Source: Streptomyces actinomycinicus (lineage in GTDB: Bacteria > Actinomycetota > Actinomycetes > Streptomycetales > Streptomycetaceae). From it: a stretch of 46,435 nt of DNA. The stretch is taken from assembly GCF_016741775.1 (NCBI RefSeq), contig NZ_JAERRK010000035.1, positions 1-46,435 on the forward strand. Reading direction: 5' to 3'. This document shows positions 1 through 9,147 of this stretch, in pieces (the stretch's first letter is position 1; every line of letters begins with the position of its first letter). Below the pieces are notes generated by a model. It saw only the letters and a list, made by a program, of their open reading frames with translations, had not been told where the DNA came from and did no database searches. The translations under genes and the position numbers were made by a program.

Positions 1-1
1 A

Positions 2-649
2 CAGCCCGAGACCAGCGCCGGACCCGTCGCGGTGACCGGCTACTGCCTAGGCGGCCTGCTGGCGGTGCGCACCGCTGCGGCCCACCCCGGCCAAGTGGCC
101 GCCGTCGCCGGATTCCATGCCCCCGTGGGCGCCGCCGGGCCCGACACCCTGCGCCGCCTCGGCGCCAAGGTCCACTTCGGCCACGCCGAAACCGACCTGA
201 CGTCCGAGGGCCTCGGCGAACTCAACCAGACCTTGGCCGCCGCGGGTGTCGACTACACCTCTGAGATCTACCCCGACACCGTCCATGGCTTCACCATGGC
301 CGACACCGACGCCTTCAATCCCGCGGCGCTGCAGCTACATTGGGCCCTGTGCATCATGAAAAATGCACGTCAGATGGTCCGGGGCGGTAGTCCACCGACA
401 AGGTCATCCGTCCGCGATGCCCCCTGTGAGCTGACCGCGCCCGGTGAAGGGATCGCGAGAGGTGAGGATGGCTACCCCGGCCAGTTGTCAGTGCCCGCCC
501 GTAGCCTCGAAGAGGGAGTCGTGCTGAAGGGGGCCCCATGGCAGTCCGACCCTGTTCCAGGTGCGGCAAGAATGAGAGTGCCAACCGCAAAGGCAAGCCA
601 GGACGCTGTGTTGAGTGTATCGATGCGATCTACCGTGCACTCAAGGTAG
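2..649 (+). CDS. Dienelactone hydrolase family protein, 5'-partial with aberrant C-terminus
   Basis: The frame is open from base 2, so the start lies outside the window. The nucleophile elbow GYCLGG, with the cysteine typical of dienelactone hydrolases, sits at bases 34-54, and the acid/base histidine is in TVHGFT near bases 279-297. Family members open lactone rings or hydrolyse related esters in the cytoplasm. Recognisable similarity stops near base 345, after the motif LQLHW. The remaining ~100 codons look unlike the family and overlap the start of the next gene, so the 3' end was probably replaced by a rearrangement. The product is likely non-functional, although the catalytic Cys and His remain; the Asp of the triad should be in the GHAETD stretch. 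Confidence 0.6.
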   Translation, partial: QPETSAGPVAVTGYCLGGLLAVRTAAAHPGQVAAVAGFHAPVGAAGPDTLRRLGAKVHFGHAETDLTSEGLGELNQTLAAAGVDYTSEIYPDTVHGFTMADTDAFNPAALQLHWALCIMKNARQMVRGGSPPTRSSVRDAPCELTAPGEGIARGEDGYPGQLSVPARSLEEGVVLKGAPWQSDPVPGAARMRVPTAKASQDAVLSVSMRSTVHSR

Positions 650-1725
650 ATCCAGAGGGGACGTTTGTATCTCCTGGGGCGCCGAGGAACTACCGGTGCC
701 AGACCTGTGGCAGGCCTGGGGCGGTTTCGTACAAGGAGATCCAGTCGCGAAGTATTGAACTCTGCGACTGGTGCGTCGGTCGCCGCATGTATGAGGATGG
801 TCTGGCGCGGGACCCAGAGCACTGGCTGATGGACCAGAGCGACGTGGCCCGAATGGTCCGCGAAGCAGGTTTTGAGATGGTGGATGGGTCTGGGATGACA
901 CTTGCCGAGAGTCAAATGGTCAGCCGCATCGGGGAAGTTTGGGAGTCGATCGATGTCATGTGTGTACTCTGTGCTGCCCCGAACACCTTCAACGCCGTCC
1001 GCATGCTTTCGAGTTCGAGTAAGCCATGGACGCAGTGCTATGCATGTTTCACGTCAAAGTTCGCTGGTTGGCAAAGTGAGTTCTATAGCAAGTTCGGATT
1101 GATTCGAGAGCACGACGGGTATGCGAAGCCATCGGATCCAGTCTCTGCGCACTGTGCTGAGCCCGACTGTGGTGCGAGCAGGAAGGTCTCCATCTGCGCG
1201 CTCGCTGCTGGCGCCCCTCCTTGCTTGCGGTGCGCAGAGGGGATCGACCCGCATCTCCCTCACTGGGTATATCTGATCCACTTTCCCTCCCTTGGGCTGA
1301 TCAAGGTCGGAATCACGCATAGCGAGCCGAGGGTGTATGACCGCGTCGCTGCCCACATCTCTCGGGGCGGTGTCCCGATTGATCAGTGCCTCGTTCCGAA
1401 TCGGGAGGCTGCTCGCACTGTTGAGGATTGCATATTGGAGTCGATGCGCCAGCACCTACGCCCCGGAGATCCGAGAGACTTCCCTCAAGGAGGGTGGACT
1501 GAGACCTGGGTCGACAGTGCTCCCTCCTTGGACCTCCGCGCGATGATTGATGAAATTGCCACCCAGAAGGCCCCTGGATTCGATCGAAGGGCAAAGGTGG
1601 AAGATGCCCCTTCATCGCCGGCAGTGGACGGCAGCATGCACGGTAGGTTCGTGTTCTCTGAGGAGGTTTCGGAGAGTGGAGAGGTCACTCATACCGTGAC
1701 TTTTGTTCATCCACTGCTTGGGTGA
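538..1725 (+). CDS. Multi zinc-ribbon protein with C-terminal GIY-YIG/T5orf172-like nuclease domain
   Basis: This 395-residue protein has paired Cys-x2-Cys motifs at residues 6/9, 24/27, 54/57, 76/79, 142/145, 167/170 and 229/232, plus cysteines at 206, 211 and 220. That suggests several zinc ribbons or treble clefs. From about residue 243 the motifs VYLI and GLIKVGIT, followed by arginines at 265 and 269, match the strands of GIY-YIG nucleases of the T5orf172/MUG113 type. The expected role is DNA binding and cleavage; biological targets are unknown. The ATG follows AAGGGGG. GC content and codon choice are visibly less GC-biased than neighbouring genes, suggesting transfer from a phage or plasmid. 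It could be a defence or homing-type nuclease; the nuclease call is by motif only. Confidence 0.6.
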   Translation: MAVRPCSRCGKNESANRKGKPGRCVECIDAIYRALKVDPEGTFVSPGAPRNYRCQTCGRPGAVSYKEIQSRSIELCDWCVGRRMYEDGLARDPEHWLMDQSDVARMVREAGFEMVDGSGMTLAESQMVSRIGEVWESIDVMCVLCAAPNTFNAVRMLSSSSKPWTQCYACFTSKFAGWQSEFYSKFGLIREHDGYAKPSDPVSAHCAEPDCGASRKVSICALAAGAPPCLRCAEGIDPHLPHWVYLIHFPSLGLIKVGITHSEPRVYDRVAAHISRGGVPIDQCLVPNREAARTVEDCILESMRQHLRPGDPRDFPQGGWTETWVDSAPSLDLRAMIDEIATQKAPGFDRRAKVEDAPSSPAVDGSMHGRFVFSEEVSESGEVTHTVTFVHPLLG

Positions 1726-2190
1726 TCAATTTCTGTCCTCGCTTCGCTGTATTGGAGTTGGACAGGTGGTGTGGAGTGGTACGAAGTAAGGCGCCAGCAT
1801 GGGCGTATGACTGATCTTGATCACCAATGAGCGGTGTGCATCGCGAAGCCGCAGGTCGCGGGTCTGGTGTGAATGACGAGTGGGGCACTCGCGCCGGTCG
1901 GTGGCCAATGACCTTGGTATAACTGCCTGTTCTCTGTCCGCTCGCGTGGTCGATCGGGTTCGAACAGCGTCGTGGTTCGAGTGAGTTGGCCGGTCCGCGT
2001 GCATGGAAGAAGGGCCTCTTGGTAGCTCGCGGTTGTTGATTCCAGCGAGAAGCAAGAAGACCTGTTGTCGAAGTGTCGCGTGGTCGTGGTTGCCGGGTCC
2101 AGTTCGTCCACTCGGGGGTGTGACTGCCTCGCTCACAGGTTCGGTAACGCGGTCGACCGGGCAGATCGCCGGCTCCGCGACGGCTCGGAC
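1726..2190. other. No convincing gene; spacer upstream of IS5-type transposase
   Basis: Between the GIY-YIG gene and the transposase I see no reading frame with convincing homology or a good ribosome binding site. Base composition is less GC-rich than the flanking transposase. The left end of the insertion sequence should lie here, but I could not identify terminal inverted repeats. Confidence 0.4.
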
Positions 2191-2997
2191 ATGAGCGACG
2201 CGCAGTGGGCTGTGGTGAAGAATCTGCTGCCGGTTCCCGGATGGCTGGCGGGTCGCGGCGGACGGCCGGAGGGCTACTGCCACCGGCAGATGATCGACGC
2301 GGTGCGCTACCTCGTCGACAACGGCATCAAGTGGCGGGCGATGCCTTCCCACTTCCCGCCCTGGCCGCGGGTCTACGCCTTCTTCGCCCGCTGGCGGGAC
2401 ACCGGGCTGACGGCCGAATTGCACGACCGGCTGCACCAGGCGGTCCGCCAGGCGGAAGGCCGTGACCCGGAGCCGAGTGGGGCTGTGGTGGACTCGCAGT
2501 CGGTGAAGGCGGACGCGACCGTTGCCCACGTCTCACGAGGGTTCGACGCAGGCAACAAGATCAACGGACGCAAGCGGCACCTGCTGACCGACACGCACGG
2601 GCTTCTCCTGGCCGTGCAGGTCACACCGGCGTCCGTGACCGACCGGGACGGCGCCCGGATCCTCCTGCCGCCGGCAACCGGCCGCTTCCGGAGGCTGGCG
2701 CGGGTCTGGGCCGACGGCGGCTACACCGGTCACCTCACCGGCTGGACCAGCCAGCATCTCGGGCTCGTCCTCGATATCGTCCGCCGGGGCAAGGACGTCA
2801 GAGGCTTCCAGGCACTGCCCCGCCGCTGGGTCGTCGAGTGGTCCTTCGCCTGGCTTGTGCGCAGTCGGCGCCTGGTCCGGGACTACGAACGACGCGCCGA
2901 CACCAGCGAAGCCGTCATCCGGTGGTCGATGATCGCACTCATGAACCGCCGCCTGGCCGCACGACCTCATCGGCCTGCTGCCCTGCCGGCAGGGTGA
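2191..2997 (+). CDS. IS5-family transposase
   Basis: This 268-residue DDE transposase starts at the ATG reading MSDAQWAVV; the frame is open further upstream but carries no family similarity there. It moves its element by cut-and-paste using three acidic residues, seen here in AVVDSQSVKAD, WADGGYTG and VVEWSFAWL. The central KINGRKRHLLTDTHGLLL block is characteristic of the IS5 superfamily found across Streptomyces. The length is normal and there is no internal stop, so it may be active. Its 3' end abuts the 3' end of a broken gene on the other strand, which suggests the element landed in or next to that gene. Confidence 0.9.
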   Translation: MSDAQWAVVKNLLPVPGWLAGRGGRPEGYCHRQMIDAVRYLVDNGIKWRAMPSHFPPWPRVYAFFARWRDTGLTAELHDRLHQAVRQAEGRDPEPSGAVVDSQSVKADATVAHVSRGFDAGNKINGRKRHLLTDTHGLLLAVQVTPASVTDRDGARILLPPATGRFRRLARVWADGGYTGHLTGWTSQHLGLVLDIVRRGKDVRGFQALPRRWVVEWSFAWLVRSRRLVRDYERRADTSEAVIRWSMIALMNRRLAARPHRPAALPAG

Positions 2998-3481
2998 ACC
3001 TTCCGGGCTTTGCCTCCACCAGCCAGCCACGTTCCACCAGCCTCTTCAACCGTGCTCTCGCACCCTCGACCCGCCAGGCGGAGGCACTGTCCCAGCCGAG
3101 TACCACGGCCGCCCGCCGGGCGCCCAGCCCGTCGTCTCCGGCCTCTGCCGCGGCGGATCACCGCCTGGTAGTCGAGCGACAGGTCCTCGACCCCGGCCGC
3201 GTTCTTGCGATGCGGCACCGCACGGCGCGGGCTACCGGCTTCCGCCGCGACGGACCGCCGACCGCCATGGCGGGTGCGTCCTCCTCGGCCAGTGCCTCCA
3301 GATACTGCTCGAGCCCGATCACCCGCCGTCTGAGGACCTCCTCGGCGTCCGCCAAGTCCTCCCGCCCCCACTCGAGTTCGGCTTCGAGTTCCTCCACCCG
3401 CACCATCGCGGCCTTCCGCCGCGCTCCCAGGACCGCCCGCATCGACGGCATCCGACACCCCCACGACAACTCGGTCAGCAA
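2986..3481 (-). pseudogene. Frameshifted coiled-coil/winged-helix-like hypothetical protein
   Basis: One protein can be followed through three minus-strand frames. The N-terminal part contains MRAVLGARRKAA and a charged helical stretch with VIGLEQYLEALAEED. After a frameshift come PRRAVPHRKN and VEDLSLDYQAVI. After a second shift come AGDDGLGARRAAVVLGW, VEGARARLKRLVERGWLV and KPGRFTLPAG. The last part has the feel of a winged-helix domain with its wing. Similar ~150-residue proteins are common and uncharacterised in Streptomyces. With two frameshifts the gene is broken, and the IS5 transposase abuts its 3' end. A DNA-binding role is inference only. Confidence 0.5.
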
Positions 3482-3867
3482 CGAGTCGAGGCTTCCGTGG
3501 CAGCCGCAATCCCATGTCTGACCAACGGAATCCGCACACGAGGTTCGGAAAGAGAACGACCTCTGAGGCGCCCGGACCAGTCGCTCCGGCGGTCAAGTGG
3601 CTTGTGTAGGTGCACCGTTAGTGCTTCCGCACGCTCCCTCACACGATGGACACGCTCCGCATTCCTCCAGACACGAAGGGTAGTTGAGTGGGACGTCGGC
3701 GTTCTCGTCACGGCACGGGAGTCGTGCGGCTCGCCATCGTCACAAGGCATTCACGGCCCTCTGGCTCGGCCGCGGCGTCTTTTTGACCCCTTTGGAGGGA
3801 GTTCTTGCTGGTGGACACTGTGATGTCCCGCCCGTACCGGCTGACCACGACGCCCAGGGGGCGGTGC
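3482..3867. other. No gene seen; leader of the glycosyltransferase
   Basis: No frame here has both plausible coding character and a start site. The stretch probably contains the promoter of the downstream glycosyltransferase cluster, but I see no clear -10/-35 pair. Confidence 0.35.
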
Positions 3868-4980
3868 ATGTCCATTGTGGCCCGGGTGTACGGATATCCA
3901 CCGGACCACAACGCCGGATCCGAGTGGATGCTGCACTCGATGCTCCGTCCTCTGGCCGAGCGCGGTCACCGGGTGGAGGTGTGGCTGTCGCACCCCGGGA
4001 GGATCGAGAAGAGCTACGAGGTCGACGGGGTGCAGGTCGTCCCCTACCAGGAAGGCATGGACTTCGCCGCTCACGCCCAGAAAGCCGACGTGCTGTTGTC
4101 CCACTTCGAGAACGTGCCCCTGGTGGCAGGGCTCGCTAGAGACCGGCTGATCCCCCTGGCGGTGATCTGCCACGACAACTTCGCCGTGAGCTTCCACAAC
4201 GCGGCGGGAGCCGACCTCGTCGTCTACAACAGCGAGTGGATCAGACGGGACGGTGAGATCTTCTACGCCCGTTACCCCCGGGAATTCCTGCCCAGGAACA
4301 GCATCGTGGTGAGGCCGCCGGTGCTCGCGGAGGAATACCGTACGGAACCCGGTGACCGTGCGACCCTGGTCAACCTCAATGCTGACAAGGGCGGCGAGGT
4401 GTTCTGGCAGATCGCCGCATGGACCCCGGAGTGGAATTTTCTCGGTGTCCGCGGCGCCTACGGGCAGCAGGTCATGCCGCCGCCGCGGCTGCCCAACTGC
4501 GAAGTGGTCGACGGGGTGCCCGGGCAGCGGATGCGCGAGCACGTCTACAGCCGCTCGCGCGTCGTGCTCATGCCGAGCCTGTACGAGTCCTGGGGGCGGG
4601 TGGCGGTGGAGGCGTTCGCGTCGGGCATCCCGGTCGTCGCCCACCCGACCCCCGGGCTCGTCGAATCGTTGGGCGAGGCCGGGATCTTCGCCTACCGCGA
4701 CGACCTCCATGCCTGGATCCATGCTCTCTCGTCCCTGCGGGACCCTGACAACTGGGCCCGGGCTTCCCGCCGGGCTAGGGCCCGCTCCATCGAACTGAGC
4801 GCGGCGCCCGACCTCGACCTGTGGTGCGACGCCGTCGAAGCACTGGGCAGGACGAGCCGACGCCACGGACACGGAGGGCGCAGACGGGCCATCGGCACGC
4901 TCGTCGACGCCACCGACATGCGCCCCAGCCCCGGGGACGGCATCGCGGATCCGGCAGCCGAACGACGCACCTGCCCCTGA
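3868..4980 (+). CDS. GT4-family glycosyltransferase
   Basis: This 370-residue protein has the GT-B layout. The N-terminal half begins MSIVARVYGYPPDHNAGSEW and carries a Gly-rich sugar-acceptor loop. The C-terminal half has LYESWGRVAVEAFASGIPV, the EX7E motif that binds the nucleotide-sugar donor. It should transfer a hexose from an activated donor to an acceptor in the cytoplasm. I chose ATG 3868 because AGGGGG precedes it at the right distance; upstream in-frame starts at 3805 and 3823 lack one. The basic, low-complexity tail from about residue 330 is unusual. Three genes for two glycine-rich proteins and a repeat protein follow on the same strand, which makes them candidate acceptors or co-exported partners. 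This is inference from gene order. Confidence 0.85.
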   Translation: MSIVARVYGYPPDHNAGSEWMLHSMLRPLAERGHRVEVWLSHPGRIEKSYEVDGVQVVPYQEGMDFAAHAQKADVLLSHFENVPLVAGLARDRLIPLAVICHDNFAVSFHNAAGADLVVYNSEWIRRDGEIFYARYPREFLPRNSIVVRPPVLAEEYRTEPGDRATLVNLNADKGGEVFWQIAAWTPEWNFLGVRGAYGQQVMPPPRLPNCEVVDGVPGQRMREHVYSRSRVVLMPSLYESWGRVAVEAFASGIPVVAHPTPGLVESLGEAGIFAYRDDLHAWIHALSSLRDPDNWARASRRARARSIELSAAPDLDLWCDAVEALGRTSRRHGHGGRRRAIGTLVDATDMRPSPGDGIADPAAERRTCP

Positions 4981-5058
4981 CGGTAAGGCACAGCACAAAC
5001 GGACCACGGCCTCACCACCGCAGGCAACGACATCGAAGAGCACGGCAACAGCCCGGAA

Positions 5059-5086
5059 GAAAGTCCTGGCAGGCGCCAGGACTTTC
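5059..5086 (+). terminator. Perfect 12-bp hairpin after the glycosyltransferase
   Basis: GAAAGTCCTGGC and its exact complement flank the 4-nt loop AGGC. No U-run follows. It lies between the glycosyltransferase stop and the first glycine-rich gene, so it may be a Streptomyces-type terminator, an attenuator, or an mRNA-stabilising hairpin setting the ratio of the two products. Confidence 0.5.
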
Positions 5087-5156
5087 CTGCAGAGCTGTCC
5101 GCCTGCACTGCGAGGCATGGCCATTCCAGTCCAGCTGCAACGAAGGGACGCACACC

Positions 5157-6845
5157 ATGACCCAGGAAACCCTCCTTCCCTCCGCCCCCCAACCCGTCGC
5201 TGTCGAATCCGGTACGGCCATCGCGGAGACGGCCAGCGCACCCATCGCCCCGTACACCCACATTCGCCGCTTCAACCATTCCGGCGGTGTCGAGAACTTC
5301 ACCGTCCCCCCGGGTGTCACGACCATCAACGCCCGCTGCTGGGGCGGCGGAGGCGCAGGAGCTGATACCGGGGGCGCAGGCGGATACGCCACCGGGAACA
5401 TCGCTGTCGTGCCGGGGGAAACGCTGCGGGTCGTGGTCGACCTGGGAGGAGGCTTCAAAGGCGGTGGCGGTATGAGCGGCTTGTACAGCCAGCGGCTGGG
5501 ACAGACGCTGCTGATCGCCGGTGGAGGTGGAGGGGGCAGCGCGGCGAATGCCCCCGATATCCGCGGTGGTGCGGGCGGCGGCATCAGCGGCTCCGCCGGC
5601 CGGATCTCCTCGCGAGGGGGGCGGACGGGGACGGCTGCGCATGGGGCATCGGGTTCGACGGGCGGTGCCGGTGCGTCCGGGGGCGGGCAGCAGGCGGCCC
5701 GCGGCGGCAACACCGGCCACAACGGCGGCTCCGGTTCCGGCGGCCAGATCCCGGTCCCGGGTATGGGGGGAGGCGGGGGATCTGGGATCGGGGTTGGCGA
5801 CGCCTCGGCAGGGGGAGCCGGCTACGCCGGTGGCGGCGGGGGCCTCAGCATCGGCTCGTCCGCAAGCGGCTTTTTCAGCGGCGGCGGGGGCGGCAGCAGC
5901 TTCGTGGACGGCCCCGGCGTCACGGAGGGAGTCACTCTGCCCGGCCAGGGCACGCAAGCGGGAGGCAAGGACGATCCTGTCTACCGGTCACCCGTCGGCG
6001 ACGCAGGCCACCACGGCCAAGTAGTGCTGCAGTGGATGGAGTACACGGTGACCCGCGGCGGGCCGCCCGACGTGGAACTGACCCGCGGCGGGCCAGCCGG
6101 ATACCCCGGCGTACGTGTTGAATCCGACGCCGCCTTCCACCCCGTGTCCGTGACCGTCGCCCTCCCTGCCGATCACGACCTGCTGTTCGGATCCCAGACG
6201 CTCGCCGACCACCAGCTCACAGTCCACAGCACCGGCCAGGAACCCACCCCCTACCCGGGAGAACTGTCACCGGACGGAACCACGCTCGTCTTCTCGGACG
6301 TCCACCTTCAACTGCCCGGAACCACCGTGATGTGGGTCGCCGTCAGTGCCGACCACGACGCCCCGCTCGGAGCCACCAGTCTCACCTTCGCCGTCGGCGG
6401 AAAACCCTCCCCTTCCACCACTGTCATCGTCACACCGGCCTTCACTGTCGCGCCCAGTGGCGGCCCGGTGACTGCGGAGAGGGCAGGATCGCCCAGGTAT
6501 CCGGGCGTCGAAGTACGCAACCGAGGGTCGCAGGACATCCCGCTGCAGACGGTCACTGCAGCTCTGCCTGCCGACTCCGCCATGCGCTTCGGGACGCACG
6601 GCAATCCCGATCACCAGCTCACGGTCATGGACGGCGCCAGCTCCAGGGCCTATCCGGGGAGCATCGCCGACGACGGACAGATGCTGACCTTCTCCGAGGT
6701 CGACCTGGCCATCCTCGACGACGGATCTCGGTCCGTGATGTATGTCTGCGTGAGCGCCTCCGATGACACACCCCCGGGCCCCACCAACGTCCAGTTCACC
6801 ATCGGCGACCGCACCTCACCCTCCACCACTATCGACGTCGTCTGA
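5157..6845 (+). CDS. Glycine-rich protein with two C-terminal ~120-residue repeats (paralogue 1)
   Basis: This 562-residue protein starts MTQETLLPSAPQP. After a ~40-residue lead comes a domain opening with HIRRFNHSGGVENFTVPPG and INARCWGGGG. It is extremely glycine-rich to about residue 270 and closes with GQVVLQW. This is the glycine-rich fold seen in phage tail tips, adhesins and other extracellular proteins. Two copies of an uncharacterised repeat follow, each with GYPGV (or RYPGV), LPADxxxxFG, DHQLTV, a DG-(Q/T)-x-L-x-F core and SPSTT. There is no signal peptide or membrane helix, so export, if any, is non-classical. I chose ATG 5157 because the paralogue begins with the same MTQ-TL. A structural or adhesive role is inference. 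Confidence 0.75.
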   Translation: MTQETLLPSAPQPVAVESGTAIAETASAPIAPYTHIRRFNHSGGVENFTVPPGVTTINARCWGGGGAGADTGGAGGYATGNIAVVPGETLRVVVDLGGGFKGGGGMSGLYSQRLGQTLLIAGGGGGGSAANAPDIRGGAGGGISGSAGRISSRGGRTGTAAHGASGSTGGAGASGGGQQAARGGNTGHNGGSGSGGQIPVPGMGGGGGSGIGVGDASAGGAGYAGGGGGLSIGSSASGFFSGGGGGSSFVDGPGVTEGVTLPGQGTQAGGKDDPVYRSPVGDAGHHGQVVLQWMEYTVTRGGPPDVELTRGGPAGYPGVRVESDAAFHPVSVTVALPADHDLLFGSQTLADHQLTVHSTGQEPTPYPGELSPDGTTLVFSDVHLQLPGTTVMWVAVSADHDAPLGATSLTFAVGGKPSPSTTVIVTPAFTVAPSGGPVTAERAGSPRYPGVEVRNRGSQDIPLQTVTAALPADSAMRFGTHGNPDHQLTVMDGASSRAYPGSIADDGQMLTFSEVDLAILDDGSRSVMYVCVSASDDTPPGPTNVQFTIGDRTSPSTTIDVV

Positions 6846-7198
6846 CCCCCGCTCACGCCTTTCCCGCAAGCAGACGGCCCTGCCCTACGCGAGCGTCGAA
6901 GGTCTACGGGCCAGCACGGACGGCAGTGCTGTCGGAAGGCCGGCCGGGCGCAGGCCAGCGGCAGGTGCGGTGGCGTGAGGCGGACCGGCGGCTTCGGAAC
7001 TCTGGTCTGACGCCGCCCGATAGCAGGCCCGCACAGGCAACCGACCGGCACGCCCGGCGACCCCATCGAACCGGGCCGCACCCCTGCAGCCGACGCCGTG
7101 CCACCGGGACCCGGAGTGCACCCGCATCCCTGACCATGCTGCGCAACACCAGTGAACCAGCACTGAATCCATCAATCCGCTACGAAAAGGATGCCGCC
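6846..7198. other. Intergenic spacer between the duplicated glycine-rich genes
   Basis: No convincing coding frame or perfect terminator hairpin was found. The spacer ends with AAAAGGA just upstream of the second glycine-rich gene. Its GC-rich, low-information sequence does not resemble the spacer before the first copy, so the duplicated unit seems confined to the coding region. Confidence 0.4.
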
Positions 7199-8905
7199 AT
7201 GACGCAAGGCACCCTCAGCGCCGCGCCCCAACCCGCCGCCGCTGTCGAGCCCCGTACGGCCGTCGCGGAGACGGCGAGCGCACCCGTTGCTCCCTGCACC
7301 CACATTCGCCGCTTCAACCATTCCGGCGGCGTCGAGAACTTCACCGTCCCTCCCGGTGTCACGACGATCAACGCCCGCTGCTGGGGCGGCGGAGGCGGTG
7401 GGGCCACACAAGGAGGCGGGGGTGGTTTCGCCACCGGGAACATCGCCGTCGTCCCGGGCGAGATCCTCCGCGTCGTGGTCGACCTGGGCGGAGGCAATAG
7501 CAGCGGGGGCGGAATGAGCGGCCTGTACAGCCAGCGGCTGGGACAGCCACTACTGATCGCCGCAGGAGGCGGAGCATGCATCGTGACGGATGCACCCGAT
7601 GCCCGTGGCGGTGCGGGCGGCGGCGTCAGCGGGTCCGACGGCCGGACCTACTCGCGAGGTGGGCCGACAGGGACGGCTGCGCGCGGAGCATCAGGTTCGA
7701 CGGGCGGCTCCGGCGCGACCAGCGCGACCGGGAACCGCGGAGGACACGGCGGGAACACCGGCCAGAACGGCGGTCCCGCTTCTGGCGGAGGGAGCGGGGG
7801 CCAGATCCCGATCCCGGGTATGGGGGGAGGCGGGGGAACTGGGAATGGTAACCCTGGCTCCCTGGGCGGAGGGGCCGGCTACGCGGGCGGCGGTGGAGGC
7901 TTCGCCTACGCCTCTTCGGAGCGCGCCTTTGTCAGCGGCGCCGGGGGCGGCAGCAGCTTCGTGAACGGCCCCGGCGTCACGGAGGGATCCACCCTGCCCG
8001 GCCAGGGCACCCAAGCCGGAGGCAAGGACGATCCCGTCTACCAGTCCCCCGTCGGTGACGCGGGCAACCACGGCCAAGTGGTCCTGCAGTGGACCGAGTA
8101 CACGGTGACCCCGGGCGGGCCGCCCGACGTGGAACTGACCCGCGGCGGACCAGCCGGATACCCCGGCGTACGTGTTGAATCCGACGCCGCCTTCCACCCC
8201 GTGTCGGTGACCGTCGCCCTGCCCGCCGACCACGATCTGCTGTTCGGATCCCAGACGCTCGCCGACCACCAGCTCACCGTCCACAGCGCCGGCCAGGAAC
8301 CCACTCCCTACATGGGAGAACTGTCACCGGACGGATCAACGCTGGTCTTCTCGGACGTCGACCTTCAGCTGCCCGGGAGGACGGTGATGTGGGTCTCCGT
8401 CAGTGCCGACCACGGCGCCCCGCTCGGAGCCACCGGCCTCACCTTCACCATCGGAGGAAAGCCCTCCCCCTCCACCACCATCGTCGTCACACCCGCCTTC
8501 ACCGCCTCACCGGGCGGCAGCCCGGTGACCGCGGAACGAGGCGGATCGCCCCGCTACCCGGGCGTCGAAGTACGCAACCCGGGATCGCAGGACATCCCGC
8601 TGCAGACCGTCACCGTGGCCCTGCCCGCCGACGCGGCCCTGCGGTTCGGCACACCGGCCAACCCCGACCACCAGCTGACCGTCATGGACGCCGGCGCCAA
8701 CACCATTGCCTACGACGGAACCGTCGGCGAGGACGGCCAGGCACTGGCCTTCACCGACATCGACCTTGCCATCCCCGACAACGGATCCCGCGCAGTCATG
8801 TGGGTCTGCGTCAGTGCCGACGACGACGCACCGGTGGGCAACACCCACGTGGACTTCACCATCGGCGACCGCACTTCACCCTCCACCGCCATCGAAATCA
8901 TCTGA
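7199..8905 (+). CDS. Glycine-rich protein with two C-terminal ~120-residue repeats (paralogue 2)
   Basis: This 568-residue protein is a close duplicate of the gene at 5157. It starts MTQGTLSAAPQP, carries the same HIRRFNHSGG and INARCWGGGG blocks, and ends with the same two repeats. Stretches around 8146-8230 are almost identical at the DNA level to 6086-6170, while the central glycine-rich region differs by insertions and deletions of Gly-Ser runs. The ATG follows AAGGA. A cysteine replaces tyrosine in the APxTHIRRF lead. The pattern of conserved ends and a variable glycine-rich core suggests divergence by slippage. The two products may co-assemble or have different binding specificity; nothing in the sequence shows which. 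Confidence 0.75.
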   Translation: MTQGTLSAAPQPAAAVEPRTAVAETASAPVAPCTHIRRFNHSGGVENFTVPPGVTTINARCWGGGGGGATQGGGGGFATGNIAVVPGEILRVVVDLGGGNSSGGGMSGLYSQRLGQPLLIAAGGGACIVTDAPDARGGAGGGVSGSDGRTYSRGGPTGTAARGASGSTGGSGATSATGNRGGHGGNTGQNGGPASGGGSGGQIPIPGMGGGGGTGNGNPGSLGGGAGYAGGGGGFAYASSERAFVSGAGGGSSFVNGPGVTEGSTLPGQGTQAGGKDDPVYQSPVGDAGNHGQVVLQWTEYTVTPGGPPDVELTRGGPAGYPGVRVESDAAFHPVSVTVALPADHDLLFGSQTLADHQLTVHSAGQEPTPYMGELSPDGSTLVFSDVDLQLPGRTVMWVSVSADHGAPLGATGLTFTIGGKPSPSTTIVVTPAFTASPGGSPVTAERGGSPRYPGVEVRNPGSQDIPLQTVTVALPADAALRFGTPANPDHQLTVMDAGANTIAYDGTVGEDGQALAFTDIDLAIPDNGSRAVMWVCVSADDDAPVGNTHVDFTIGDRTSPSTAIEII

Positions 8906-9147
8906 GGACCGCGAAGGCATCCCAAGCGTTGCCACGGAAGCAGACCGCACGGGCGGTGAGGACGGATTCAGCCGGTCGCCGACCGCGCGGGCCACCTACG
9001 GGTGGCGTCGCCGGCGCTGCCGATGCGCCAGCACAAACCCGGCAGCGGCCGACGGGTGGAGAGACGACTCGTCCCTGCATCCCGCCAATTACGTCCTGGT
9101 CTGAGCCTCGCACGCTCAATCAGGGCTTTCCAGCAAAGGAGATCAGC

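Noticed and set aside
3751..5241. A 496-codon minus-strand frame
   Set aside because: It is the mirror of the GT4 glycosyltransferase, which has clear catalytic motifs and an RBS.
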